A stretch of DNA of 64,000 bases from Hofstenia miamia. Its lineage: Eukaryota > Xenacoelomorpha > Acoela. The DNA lies in assembly GCA_004352715.1 (NCBI GenBank), contig SCFE01000013.1, positions 889,633-953,632 of the forward strand. Reading direction: 5' to 3'. This document shows, piece by piece, positions 1-11,639 of the stretch. The notes below the pieces were generated by a model. That model did no database searches and was not told the DNA's origin. It worked only from the letters and a program-made list of their open reading frames with translations. Numbering within the stretch: position 1 is the stretch's first letter; the number at the start of each line of letters is the position of its first letter. A program made the translations under genes and the position numbers.

Positions 1-3000
1 GAAAGCAATAGATAGGTAAACAAGTTTAAGTGTTATTGTTTATAACAGTCGTATTTATTACAGTATTATACATTATGTTGTTCATTGATGAATTTTATTC
101 AATTTTATTCCCTGATTTTATCATTATAGTAGATCTTTAGGTATTGTTCTGGCCAAATTCTGCCCACTGATGCAATAAGTCAGCTCATAAGAAATTGAAT
201 GCAGACCTGGACAATGCAGGTTATATACATGTTCATGTTCTTACTACATGTTTTATTAATAATATGATAGTTAAATGCTGGGGGCTACTGATGCTTCCAA
301 CTGGTTTCTCATCTTTGTATTTCAATAAATTATAAATTTATATTTATTGTATGAAAGACATATACAGTATGTATAGAGAGCAATTTGGTAATGAATGATT
401 CATGGTAAATGCATTTCTTGTCTTTAAATCTAATTTCATCTTATGATTCAGTCATATGACCTCATATAAAAATGCAATATGTCACTAGTAAAGTGAATTT
501 GTTCAGTTTTCATTTAGTTTGGAGTTAATTGTGTTTAATTTTAGTAATTATAGTGGTTTGAGAGCGTGTTATTAAGGTATTTATTTGTATAATTTTCAAT
601 TTAATAATGCTGCTTAAGCAGTCTTTTTAATCAACATAGCAAAACCCCAATTTCAGAGACATATTGAAACAAACGTGCAAACGTGACGTTGCCAGCAGGT
701 GAATGGCAGCCATGGGCCAGTCATTTTTGTAATACTTAAGCATTGATAATTGCAACTTGGAATTAAAAGAACTTCTTGTTCTGCAATAACAGCTTTCTTG
801 TAGTATAAGAACTCTTGTAATTTCATTGATTGAAGATCCTTTGTTTCTTCAGAATATCTCATAGCATTTGAGATAAAAACTATAGGTTTTGAAAGGGATG
901 ATGAGTATCATCATTGTGTCTGCATTGGACCTATGTGTCATGTGAGTGTTCAAGAAAAAAAATTGACTGGTGCTTACTTCATTATGGAATATATTGAGAT
1001 TGCCAATTATCTGTTTTTCTGTTATAGTGTCAAGATTATTACTTTTTGCATAAATCATTGGAATTATCTCAATATGTTTAGTTCCAATGTGATTTGTACA
1101 CTCTTACCATAAGTCTGCCCATATCATGTTGTGTACTCCAGCAAACAATGTGACTGTACTTGAATCACGTAATTTCCCACTTGCATGAGTTGCTTCTGCA
1201 ATTTCAGTAATTTGTTTAGATATGATGAGGTGCTTATCAAGATTCTTTCTTTATTGTCTGTTTCTGTTTAACTGTTTTTAAATGCTTGGGATTCTGTTAT
1301 ATGGTTAGCATCTTTTTGTGTACTGACATATGTATCAGGCGTGTTTTGTGGTAGTTTTTAATGGTCCTTCATTGGTATATGCACATGCACAGGTGGTATG
1401 CATAACAAATTATCTGATTCTAGCTATGGCTGTTTGCGAAATGTCTTGAAATTTATGTCTCATACATGGTGCCTAAATATATTTTCAGTTATTCTCAGAG
1501 AAATGTAGAATACTAAATGAAAAAATCTGGTGTAACATGCGAGTTATATCTTTGATATTTTGACTAGTGATGATTTATTCTTTAGAATCCTTGTAAGAAG
1601 TTTTTCTATCTTTGCAATTGCTTTTTTCCCCTGTTCGGTTTATATGCCCTTTTAAATTTGTTTGTCGGAAGCCAACTTTTTAGTATTCCCCATCAAAACG
1701 TTTCTTAATGTAAATTTGATCTCAAATCTTTTTATTAATTGGAGATAAGAGGCTTGGTTCTTCTATAAAAAATATGGCTAGTAACTAAATGCTTCCAGAA
1801 CATTATGTTCCTCAAGGAATGTTTGTATACACTTGCTGGTTCATGCATGTCAGCTGTTTGCTGAATATTCCCGGGTTGTTCTTTCAGCTGATTCATGATA
1901 ATGTTTATAAAGTGAGTGGAAATGTTCATTGTGAGCAATTGCTTCTGTGTTAGAAAGTGCTGTTGTTTTAATCTGTCTGTTTGAAAGTTTGAAAAAATGT
2001 AGTTAAGCACGAAGACCTTATATGTATTTGTCATAGTTTATGAATTTACAGAATTATTATAATAAAAAATCATTGTGCAAAACATTGCACATATCAAAAT
2101 ATTTTTATTAAAATACAATATTTTTGGTAATTCAATAAAGGATGTCTCAAATATTATTAACATTTAATTTAGAATTCGTAGTAAAATTTAACTAGCAACT
2201 GTTGTGATTTTTCTAAACATATCTTTAGCTATTTTTACCTTTGGAATGATAAAATTACAAATCATTATAAATATTGCAAGAATTCATCTGTTCATTACCA
2301 TCTTGGCTGCTTTGAATCTTCATTATATAATTGTCCAGAATAAGTAGACGATCTGCGTTTTTTATCATTTTCGGCTGGAGTCTTTTCAACTGGAGAATGA
2401 TTCTAAACATTTTTGTTACTGTATATTTTTATGTAAGTATTAAAAAACTTGTGTGGCAGCAAAACTTAAATTTGTCATACACTTTATAAATTTAGTTATA
2501 GTTTATTGAAATGTTCCGAGCCCAGTATAGCCAGTATGTAGTCCGCAGAAGTTAAATAGATGCCTTAAGTTATTTCACTACAGCGTGGTATAATTTTCTG
2601 TAAATAAAGCAATCAATTTAATTGGTTGCGGCCACATGATATTGCAAAAAGATTACGCTAAAAGACAGCTTAGTAAAATAAATTTGAACTTCAACAGTGT
2701 ATGTTGCAGTGACTAGCTTCAGCATTAAGCGTTGAGTTTTAAATGTATCATCACTTTCCTAGAATTGTTTCTTTCATCAGAATTTGGGTCGGATTGCTTA
2801 ACTAAGATTGGAAAATTCCAATATATTTCCTTGCTTCCTTTAATGATAATAAAAAACAAATTTAAAGCAAAAACTTATAGTTATTTAGATTAAATCACGT
2901 AAAGAATTTCCTAAGTCTAGTAAAATGTAGACACACCCAACTTAACTAAGCCACACGACGTACACCTATGATATGTTTTTCAAAAGAAATTATTCTGCAA

Positions 3001-4150
3001 TTTTAAAATTACTAATTCATGTAGGCTAATTCTTCGAGTCAATTATTGATATCACAAAGCAAAAGCACATAGATTCTTTTCTAGGGCAATCGAAATCTAA
3101 GGGATGCGCATAGTCTTTAACATTTGTACGAAATATAAAATATTTTAAGACTCTAGCTCACATAAGTCGATCATTTAGGTGAGGCTTGTGATTGCACCAT
3201 TTCAGCGCTTCTTACCTCAGCAGACTTGTCATCGAACCGAGCTTCTAACGACCGAGGCGAGCTGAGCTTGAGCAATTCATTGGATATACAACGAGCCCAA
3301 AACAAGCGCCTTTATTAAGCCAAACAAATTTATAGTCCTGCTTGTTAATTTGATTATTCAGATTTTCATTTAATATATCTTTTTATAAACTTATTTTAAA
3401 ATGTTTATTCAATAATAGGAAGAGCTATATAAAAAGTTCTAAGAGCAGAATATTTTCGAGCCGAAAATAATCAAAAGTAAGCCGACACGGGCTTAAAAAT
3501 TGCGGCTCGTTGACAAGTCTGTGCCTCAGTTAGCAAGTCCAAAAATAAATTGCTTAATGCACAAAAGAATATATATATATCATATTTTCAATTTATTAGG
3601 GAGCTAAATGCATCAAAGCGCGCATACCATCAAGTGATTAAAAAATTTAGATAATTATTGTTTTCTATATTTACTCTGAAATTATACATAATACCAAAAG
3701 TTTCGATACAAGATAATACCTTGAAAACAATATGATTATTGTTTTCTGGTTTTTCATTGGATTTGCTAATGGCTTTTTAGGTGAGACACACTCACACATC
3801 GTGAAGCTATGATGCAAGCAGACATTGAGACATCATCTGTAAACATGGACTTTGGTTGGTCTTGATGATGCAAACACATACAAGTTGTTCTGGTAGAATC
3901 AGTTGGTCCTCGGACTGAGGTCTTATAATTTTTGTCCACATGTGTTTACTTCACAGTTCAAAGCGCTTGGACGGGACTCACATAGTTTTTATTGAAAAAA
4001 CAAAATATTTCAAGGTGGTTGTAATTCCCACGGAAATTAGATTGCCTCATTATCTTAACACTAGGTAGGGAAAGAATTTGAATATTTTTACAAAAATCAG
4101 AATTATCATTGAAAAAAAATTCTTATTTGCATGTACTTCAACCACAAGAA
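1..4150. other. AT-rich stretch, no gene recognised
   Basis: No open frame here carries a domain I recognise. The longest are minus-strand ORFs of 69 to 99 codons at 653-862, 849-1058 and 1735-2034, which have no visible motif and no convincing splice partners; they could be chance or a very decayed transposon. A short TA run lies near 3570-3585. The stretch lies downstream of the minus-strand CPEB gene, so its right part may hold that gene's 3' UTR or last exon. Confidence 0.4.
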
Positions 4151-4156
4151 AATGTT

Positions 4157-4204
4157 TTAGTAGAAATCTTCATCATGAGCGGGGCCAACGCCACAGATGT
4201 GTTT
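4157..4204 (-). CDS. candidate last exon of the CPEB gene (weak)
   Basis: On the minus strand a pyrimidine-poor but acceptable acceptor (TTTTGCAG) is followed by 15 codons (KHICGVGPAHDEDFY) and a TAA stop. It would join in phase 0 to the exon ending at 4488 and would supply extra His residues for the zinc-binding region. The sequence does not resemble the usual CPEB C-terminus, where a His-Lys-Pro or His-Ser-Pro follows the ZZ motif, and another donor (A|GTAAAA, a few bases inside the previous exon) would change the frame. The true terminal exon may lie elsewhere downstream. Confidence 0.2.
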   Translation of the reverse strand, partial: KHICGVGPAHDEDFY

Positions 4205-4487
4205 CTGCAAAAGCTTTCGAAATTTCTTTACAGGTTTGTATAAAATTGTTCAAAACATGGACAAATAGGGCTAATTTCAATTGGCAGTTTCCAATCTTTA
4301 CTTGGAAACGGACTTCCTAAAGCACTAGCAGATATTTATACTTTAAAATAGACAATTGGCATTTTTTAAAGTAGCAAATGAAATAAGAGTGATAAATCAC
4401 TTGACTCCCTGTAAATCTTGGAAGTATTTTGTAAGATCCTACCCTACTATAATACATATTCTTATCTGAAAGATAGACTATACATAC

Positions 4488-4721
4488 CATTTTACTGAAG
4501 TGAGCCTTTGCGCAATTTTTACAAAAGTATTTTAAACAGTTGATTTCCTTACAGAATGTAGGTGCATTTGTTTGTGAGCATTCTGAACACAACTGATTAT
4601 CCAAAATAAATGGCTTAATTTCTACTCTTTTATCACCATTTGACAAATGAAGTGTTACGTAGTGCGCAGACATCGCCAAAGTATAACTTGCTTTGTCTGC
4701 AAATACTACTCTACCAGTACC
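4488..4721 (-). CDS. CPEB: CPEB exon: end of RRM2 and C-terminal ZZ zinc region
   Basis: This 78-codon exon lies between a TTATATTTAG acceptor and a GTATGT donor, both phase 0. It starts with GTGRVVFADKASY, which is the RNP1 strand of the second RNA recognition motif, and continues through DKRVEIKPF and LDNQLCSEC. It ends with the Cys-rich pattern C-x2-C, C-x4-C-x4-C-x2-C (CSEC ... FCKEINCLKYFCKNC) followed by AKAH. In CPEB proteins this ZZ-type zinc fold follows RRM2 and stabilises binding to the cytoplasmic polyadenylation element in mRNA 3' UTRs. The residues fit the CPEB2/3/4 side (KRVE-KP, LDxQ-C-EC) better than CPEB1. One residue fewer than usual separates the last Cys from the next His, so the second zinc site must be completed by a downstream exon. 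Confidence 0.85.
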
Positions 4722-6540
4722 CTAAATATAATAAAATATTGTCAAATTCAAAATAGAATTAAATTGATCGAATTGATTTTGCTATGAATGTTTTAATAAA
4801 ATTCGATTTAATATATAGCATAGCTGTAATGGAGATGATATTTCTATCCCCATCCTAACCTAATCCCCATGTAATTGCTAATGGGATCTCCACTCAATCC
4901 CCATCCCCAAAGCAATATCTGAAAAATTACCATTAAATCCCACTTGTATAAAATGTATTAGAAAATGAAGAATTGAAGTACAAATTTAGCATGTGAATTA
5001 AATAAAAAATATAATGGCACAATTTGATTAAATTCAATCAATTTTGAACTACATACAAATATTACCTGCTCTTCATGATTCTGATTGATTGTATTTGAAC
5101 ATTAATTTTGGATGATTATATCAAGTAGTAATGTCTAATAGATCAAATAATAACATTAAATTGTATTATAACGCTTTAAAATACAAACTAAACTCCGAAT
5201 CGCTATTTGATGGGACGGACTCCAAATTCTCACAATAAACAAGAGCAACTGACTGAATCTTCTTATATAGATTAGCTTACACCTTAGCTTTACTTCAAAG
5301 CACCAGGGCCATCAATTTATTAGACTTTGCGAATACATAGGGAATTATATTTAATCATGTGTTTAGTGCAAGTCTAACATACTTATACATTCCTGGATGC
5401 TAATCATACTGATTGAATACACATAGAACATTATAGTTTGGATGAGAAACAGTATCTAATGATATTCTCAAAAAGTAGGAAAAAATACCCAATGAGATTC
5501 CTATAGGGATGCAACTGTCCTCATCTCACCCTACTCCATCCCTATCCCCATCCCAACCCAACGGCGGCTACAGTATATACAAAAGCAGTGGCTTGAAATA
5601 GCATTCTGCGAGACCAGAATATTATTGATCCCAGTCCAATTTAGTCAGCATATGGAATTTGGTCCCGATCTCGTTTCATGCTGGACCAACAAAATTTTCA
5701 AGTCCAGTGGTCTCTTGGGGTAACATTTTTGTCCCAATTCTGTACAAGTTTTGTTCCGGACTCGTTTTGTATGCTTGCCCGTTGGTGTCTGTACTGTACG
5801 TCATTTTCTGGTCTTGTTCTGAGACAGAATGTGCACATATGCATACATTTTAGAACCATGCGCAGTTTATTTTCTCGTAGTCGGCGGCGGCGTAGACGTC
5901 GATCACATTAATTGCGGCGTTACACCGATTTTACTGAATCATCTTTGCATCCGTAATCTGAACTTTTGTACCATAAACATCTAATTATGTAATAATGATG
6001 ATTAATAATAAACATTTTGCCACATTTATTTGATATAGTAAGCCCTAAGAGAAACATAAATCTCTGGTATAATAATTTTTTTCAAATTCATCACCAATTG
6101 CGACAGTCTCCAAAATCAAAATTATTTAAATAAAAATTATTAAATAACAATATTTAACCAGAATTATTCGATGTACCAAGCCCTAACATAATTAAAAGTC
6201 TTGGAACAAAATCTAATTTAATATCTGAGCTGTTATAATCCAAAAAATTTAACACAATTTAACGCAATGAGACATGAAATGACAAATATCAATTTAGAAT
6301 GCATTAAAAAATCTGTAAAGAAATCTCTTATAATAGCAATTTTTAGAAATATATTTTTGAGATTTCGTAGCAACAAATGATTAAAACCTACCATCAGAAA
6401 GTAAATTCGAATATACATTTATATACATAATTTATTTACTTAATATTTTTATATTGCTTTATAATGCTTTAATTTTTAAGTTAACGTGAGAATAGAAAAC
6501 AAAGAGCAACAGATACACATCTAATATTAAAGACTAATGT
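4722..6540. other. CPEB intron, left part: dispersed repeats only
   Basis: No exon is recognisable here. Two patches rich in CCCCATCC-type motifs lie at about 4840-4915 and 5495-5565 and look like ends of a dispersed repeat. A CGGCGGCG-rich patch lies at 5880-5925, with a related inverted patch (GGCGGCGTCGACG) at about 7567-7585. The ORFs at 5659-5911 have no recognisable domain. Confidence 0.4.
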
Positions 6541-7180
6541 GTGCTTTACAAATGTCATCGTTGTCATGAATGAAAATCGTTAAATTCACACGATCTGATC
6601 GAAGTGAACTTCTTTTAAAAGTGACAACTACTCCTCCTATGGTCCATAAACTCTGAACAAAAGCAGCTGTTGCAGGAATACCAAAAATAAATTTTTCTAA
6701 ATTAGCCAGAGGGGGAAAGCGACTAACATTATTTTTTCACCTCTTCAGAATACCTAAACAATCTTCTTTTCAAATTTTTTCTCTCAAATACGTTTTGACC
6801 TCGGTACTAAAAGTATTTTAAATAGTTGAGCTGCTGCAATATTTATTTATTAATTCTAATTTTTTTCTTCCATTCAGCCATTGGTTCAAAATTTCAGCAT
6901 TTGGGCCATCATCAGTATTTATGTTGTTATTATTATTATCTCCCACCTCATCAGATGATCCTATTTCGAGCTCATTTCCTAATTCTTTTGAAAAATACGC
7001 TGCTCTCATTTCACTGCATTCATTTATTAAATATTTTTCTAAAATTTATGACTTTTTCATGCTTCTATCAGGCGTGGGGGGAGGTGCTGCAGCTATGTTT
7101 AGACCAGCCGTAGGCAACCTTTCTTCAAATTTATTTGTAATTGATATTTCAAAGGCTTTTATATAAGGAGGGCCATTTTG
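6541..7180 (-). mobile_element. hAT transposase C-terminal remnant
   Basis: Reading leftward, a decayed frame contains FPPLANLEKFIFGIPATAAF, then QSLWTIGGVVVTFKRSSL, then RSDRVNLTIFIHDN (about 6545-6715). This is the hAT dimerisation region: in active hAT transposases the motif is P-L, IPATSA-SER-FS-AG, R--L-P--V, L--N. Upstream, on the same strand, 6818-7009 encodes an acidic, Asn-rich linker typical of the region just before it, but a stop and a frame change lie between. The key Glu-Arg of the SER motif is replaced (QS), so the fragment is dead. It sits in the CPEB intron and has no function in that gene that I can infer. Confidence 0.7.
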
Positions 7181-7975
7181 CGACGCCAAAAATTACTTTT
7201 ATGTACCCGCCTTGAAAATTGATTAAAATGGTGCAATATTTCCAATTTATTCAATAAGATTTGCCTTACAATTACTTTTCCATAAACATGCTTACGCTCA
7301 CTGTCATTTCTATCGATTATTAGTTTTCGATAGCAATAACTTATTTTTACATTTTCAGCTAAAAGAAATCTATGAAAAGCTAACAATCAGTTAGAAATTT
7401 ATATATAATTATCATTTTACATCCATTCAAACATAGATCCTACAGATATGTTTTTCGAGATATGACTTTTTGAAGTTGTCAGCAATTACTCTTTAGATTT
7501 AAAATAAACAACTGAACAAAATTAAGGCGTGAATGTCTCAATATTAGGTAATTCGCCGAGAGGTTTCGGCGGCGTCGACGCATTTACAAAAACATCTTCG
7601 CGGCGGCGGTAGCAAGTTGAAAACTAAATGGAAATATTAAATTCATGTTTCCGTTTGGTAATATGCAAACATAAACGAATTTGTTCCACTCCTCGTTGAA
7701 ATTGAAAAATTGGTTCTGCACCGTACTGCTTACATCCCATGTTTTGTTCTACTAAATTCTAGTGTGGTCCAACGGCATAATCTCAATTTTGACAAAATTT
7801 GGCAAATTTATGGGGAATATTCTGAATCCGTGGTCTCATCGGAATGAATGATCCCGCTTAATCTTAATTTATAGCATTAATTTGTAAAAATAACCTTTGT
7901 TTATTGTAAATTATGAAAAATTTATGCTTAAAGCTTAAATACTAATCCATAGCTAATTTATTTTGTAATACATAC

Positions 7976-8167
7976 TTTGGGATACCTATATTCTGGATCA
8001 ATATCAATTCCTGCATAAAGAACCTGGCCATAATGTGTAGCGATATGATAGGCTAATTCACTAGCTTTAGTCGTGCGATGCAAGCCACCGACAAAGATTG
8101 TAAGAAGATTGTTGGTCATGCCTTTGTTTAAATACCAATCACAATCCGCAAGATCCCATGGACGAAT
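7976..8167 (-). CDS. CPEB: CPEB exon: linker and first half of RRM2
   Basis: This exon has exactly 64 codons, with acceptor TTTAG and donor AAA|GTATGT, phase 0 at both ends. It encodes IRPWDLADCDWYLNKG, then TIFVGGLH (the RNP2 strand of RRM2), then HYGQVLYAGIDIDPEYRYPK. The Y-AGID-D-E--YPK block is diagnostic of the CPEB family and runs straight into GTGRVVF in the next exon. The IRPW at the start is the conserved linker after RRM1. Substitutions such as KASELAYHIATHYGQ show a divergent orthologue, but no RNA-binding signature is broken. The next exon lies 3.25 kb away across an intron containing the hAT remnant. Confidence 0.88.
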
Positions 8168-8972
8168 CTAAATTAGTTTTTATCAAAGTTCTCGTGCTGA
8201 CCAAACATGCGTGAGATTATTGAATAGCACATTCAAAGTTAAAACAACTACAAGAACGAAACGTTTCATTGATTGCTAGCACTTAAGAAATGACATAAGA
8301 TCATGCATGCTTTTATTTAGATTGGTAATAAAGATCTAATCCGCATTGCCGGTATGCGATAGAAAATCTGACTTTATAATGTTTCAATTTGTCGTTCTAT
8401 AATAAATTGTTGCACTATCTCAATTTATAATTTTACCGATTTCCCAGATTCTCTTAAAATCTATATATAAGACTAATTTATGAGAATTAGAAAAAAAACA
8501 AATATAACTCATAACGAACGGAATGTCGTAAATTAGAAATGGAGTTTAAAAAATTTCGGAGCAGATAAAAATTATTTTTTCAAAAACTTCTATGCAAAAC
8601 ATCGCATTCATAGTAATCATGTCCGTACATTTTGAAACTGTAACTAATGTTTAAGCCATCAATGAGACATTAAAATTCATAACTTCAATTATGTTGAACC
8701 GCTTCAGTTTTGAAAAAATTCATTACCAACTCTTGGCACATTCATAAAACCTCAGACACCTTTTAAAATTTTCATCTTTGTAAACTATAAGTTAAACAAT
8801 TTTTAAAATTTTAAGAAGCATGCTCTAGATTTTAATTACTTTCCAAATCAATGTAATACCTAACAATCGATGAATTTCTGTGTACAGTGTACATGTACAT
8901 ATGAAATACATTGGGAAATGCTAATTGATTTAATAGCAACCAACGTGAGAAAAATTTCAAAGTTAAGAGTAC

Positions 8973-9311
8973 CTCAACTTTCTTTTGCGGCATCATTAAA
9001 CTTGGAAGGAACATATAGAATTTATCTGCACTAATATCACAATTCTTAATAAGAGATTGAACACTGGAATCATGTTTAAAACGAAGGAACACATAGCCCT
9101 TGCGAGGTAGATCCGAATCGTTAGTTGACATTTGGTGCGGCCAAGTTACTTCTACTGTACCAAATTTTTGGAAGAACACAGTTAAGTCTCTTCTGTTAAG
9201 ATGAGCAGGCAGCCCACCAACGAAAACTTTGCGGGAAAACCTCTTCTGTGAGATATCGTAAGTTATGGTTGGTGGGGGTTGAGGTAATAGATTCCTGATA
9301 TCAAGAACTGG
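8973..9311 (-). CDS. CPEB: CPEB exon: RRM1
   Basis: This 113-codon exon (acceptor ATTTAG at 9312-9313, donor GAG|GTACTC at 8971-8972) is open in one frame and in phase 0 at both ends. It begins PVLDIRNLLPQPPPTITYD, then SRKVFVGGLPAHLNRRDL (RNP2 strand), FGTVEVTWPH, and RKGYVFLRFKHDSSVQSLI (RNP1 strand), ending PQKKVE. The order RNP2, -EWPH-, PKGY-FL-F---SSVQ-LI is the first RNA recognition motif of CPEB proteins. These bind U-rich polyadenylation elements in the cytoplasm and recruit translational repressors or poly(A) polymerase. A CAG acceptor three bases further in is also possible and would drop the first residue. The N-terminal regulatory part is not contiguous; see the candidate exon at 20892-21056. 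Confidence 0.88.
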
Positions 9312-9844
9312 CTAAATACATATGTAGCACGAATTCTCGTAATATAAGTAGGCCTTGAATTCAGCCAAGCACTGCTAAATATTAATAAGGTATCATATAG
9401 AGTTGCCCTTACAAACACATTGCAACTAAATTAGTAATAGAAAAATTAACACGTTTCTTTAAGTTAAACAGATACATTAATCAATGTGTTATATGAAAAT
9501 TCGAAAAAAGAGTGTACTGTATATATACATATAACTATGATAAAGCTATGAGACGCATGTGATTTGTAGACACAGATAAAGTTGAAGTGATTTCTGTGAC
9601 TATAGGGAACATGCATATTATTATTATTTATTCCTTAGATCAAAAATCTCTCAAAAAGCCAGATTAATTGTAAAGCAACTACTAAATATGGTTAGCACAA
9701 CTATACAGACATTTTAAATAAGGTCTTCAACACATAAGTACTTCGTTTGGAGTTTTAAAATCTCTTTAAAGAAGCATTAGTATATTCCCCATTGTTATAA
9801 TCAGAAACTAGGGGCAAACTAGAAAACTTAACAATTCTAATCAA
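9312..9844. other. intronic or upstream AT-rich DNA, nothing recognised
   Basis: No open frame or repeat stands out between the CPEB RRM1 exon and the MITE that begins near 9845. Confidence 0.4.
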
Positions 9845-10168
9845 AGATGGACACGGGTGCGGTGCAGTACGGGTACTGAATTTCAAATGCCCTGCAGGTT
9901 GCGTTGCGGGTGGACATTTTTATTTTGTTACATGTGTAATACTAACCTAATAAATATTTATTATACTACGAAGTCTATATAATATATTATATTTGATATC
10001 ATTTACTCAGTTAAGCAAAATTAATAGAAAGTCAATTCGGTGATTGATATTTTTTGGCTTAATTAATTGAAATGACAAGCGACATTGAGAAAATTGCGGG
10101 TGTGGGTGAATTTTTCTAACAGATATGCGGGTGGGTGCGGTCATAAAAAATTACACCCGCGTCAATCT
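9845..10168. repeat. MITE-like element with GC-rich imperfect terminal inverted repeats
   Basis: The left end reads AGATGGACACGGGTGCGG and the right end, read inverted, AGATTGACGCGGGTGTAA, so about 15 of the first 18 bases agree. Several GCGGGTG or ACCCGC copies lie just inside both ends in a background that is otherwise about 75% AT. There is no ORF. The size (324 bp) and subterminal iteration suit a non-autonomous DNA transposon, perhaps hAT-like; no target duplication is clear because the right flank is a TA microsatellite. Confidence 0.5.
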
Positions 10169-10929
10169 ATATATATATATATTGAAACAACAACTGCAAG
10201 TGTTTTGAATTTCACTGTAAAAGAGTTTCGATTCAAACTTCTGTAGAAATGTTTCATTTCATATAACAATACTTTAAAAATATTTTTATTGAAAATTTTA
10301 TTTTCGAAGCAGTTTACACCGTTTAGATATATGTACGTCTTTGATACCACAAAAAAATTCGGAATATCAATAATTGAACATAAGCTATCTTTTTGCAAAT
10401 CTGTACAAATTTCACTCTTTGTATGTAAAAAACTTTTATAGAAAACTATGGAGATCAGATAGTATAATAAATGAATAACAAAATAACTTAAAAATTAGAT
10501 ATAATTAATAAAAAATTCTCATTCAAAAATGCACTCGATGTATTTACGTGAACATACAAATTGATAGAAAATATCATTGAATAAAAAGTGCACGGACCTA
10601 TAAACGTAACAGAAGTTTTTCATAAAAATTGTAAAAATTAAATACGAAGAATTGCAACGTACTTGAGGCCTTATTACACTGCAGTTCTTGTATTTAGACA
10701 AACCTACTCTTCAGTATGATGTCTAAATGCAAAATGAGTTCAAAATATGAAACGCATGGCGTCTGTTAATATTTGATGAGTATAATAGATAATAAACATT
10801 GCTCATACCTCTTTTAAGTATGAAGAACAAATAGGTAATTCAGGTATAGATATATATATAATTATTTATGTATTAAGAGCATTGTTACACATAAGTATAA
10901 AAAGTTTTCATTAAATGAATTTATTCCCA

Positions 10930-11415
10930 ATTACACCATTATTGTAAACAAATTGAAAGTTGTTCAAATGCTAATGTTGCCCATTTAAAGTACCTTTTAC
11001 AGAAAATTATTAATGCATTCAAAGTATTCTTTGAAACTTTCCGAAGTGATAAAAAGCATCGATGAAATCATTTCGTTACTCAGCATTTGGATATTTTCAG
11101 AAGGGATTTAAAAGAGTTTCCATTAAAATTTTCTTCATGGTAGTAATGTAATGGTTGACATTGTTGCGATTTATCCTCTCATCAATCTCTGGCCAAACGT
11201 TTTTCAAGCTCTTGAACGTATGTGTTATCGCTCTAATCTTTAAATGAAGAGCTTTGTGGGGCAATGACGTTAATGATCAATTTATCCTGTTCGTCTTGAA
11301 TCATACATCCATGAATACCATTTCCGAAATTTTGTGCTTTGCTTTTCGAGGTGTCAGAATTCCTCAATTGCCAATGAGAATCACGTAGGGTTTGAAATTT
11401 TCGCAATGGCCACAA
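10930..11415 (-). pseudogene. possible integrase/transposase-like fragment
   Basis: On the minus strand two overlapping frames can be read. 11233-11415 gives WPLRKFQTLRDSHWQLRNSD; a +1 frame just left of it gives ITHTFKSLKNVWPEIDERIN. The second block, with K-VWPE---R-N, resembles the end of the catalytic core of retroviral-type integrase-like proteins seen in many invertebrate genomes, but stops follow soon after. I cannot assign a family. It could also be an unrelated decayed ORF. No intact reading frame exists. Confidence 0.25.
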
Positions 11416-11639
11416 TTTCCGCTTAGTATATCGATTCTAGAGGCGTCACACAATGTACGTGGGTGATTACTACTATGTACCATCATTCCAATAATCTTAT
11501 TTGCTAATTTCAGATCTGCCGCAATGACGTTTTTGTTGAAATGTCATTTAAGCCTAGCTTATCCCATTGCCTTCGACAATTCTACAAGAGTAATTCGGAC
11601 ATGAATGACAATCAAGGTATGTGTGAATTAAAAGGAAAA

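Noticed and set aside
653-2034. Minus-strand ORFs as exons of a gene
   Set aside because: No domain, no phase-consistent splice sites and many intervening stops.
4840-5565. A complete MITE bounded by the two CCCCATCC-rich patches
   Set aside because: The patches are similar in composition, but I could not align true inverted ends or a target duplication.
5659-5911. Overlapping plus-strand ORFs with an Arg run at the end
   Set aside because: The Arg run comes from a CGGCGGCG patch that belongs to a repeat; there is no domain or splice support.
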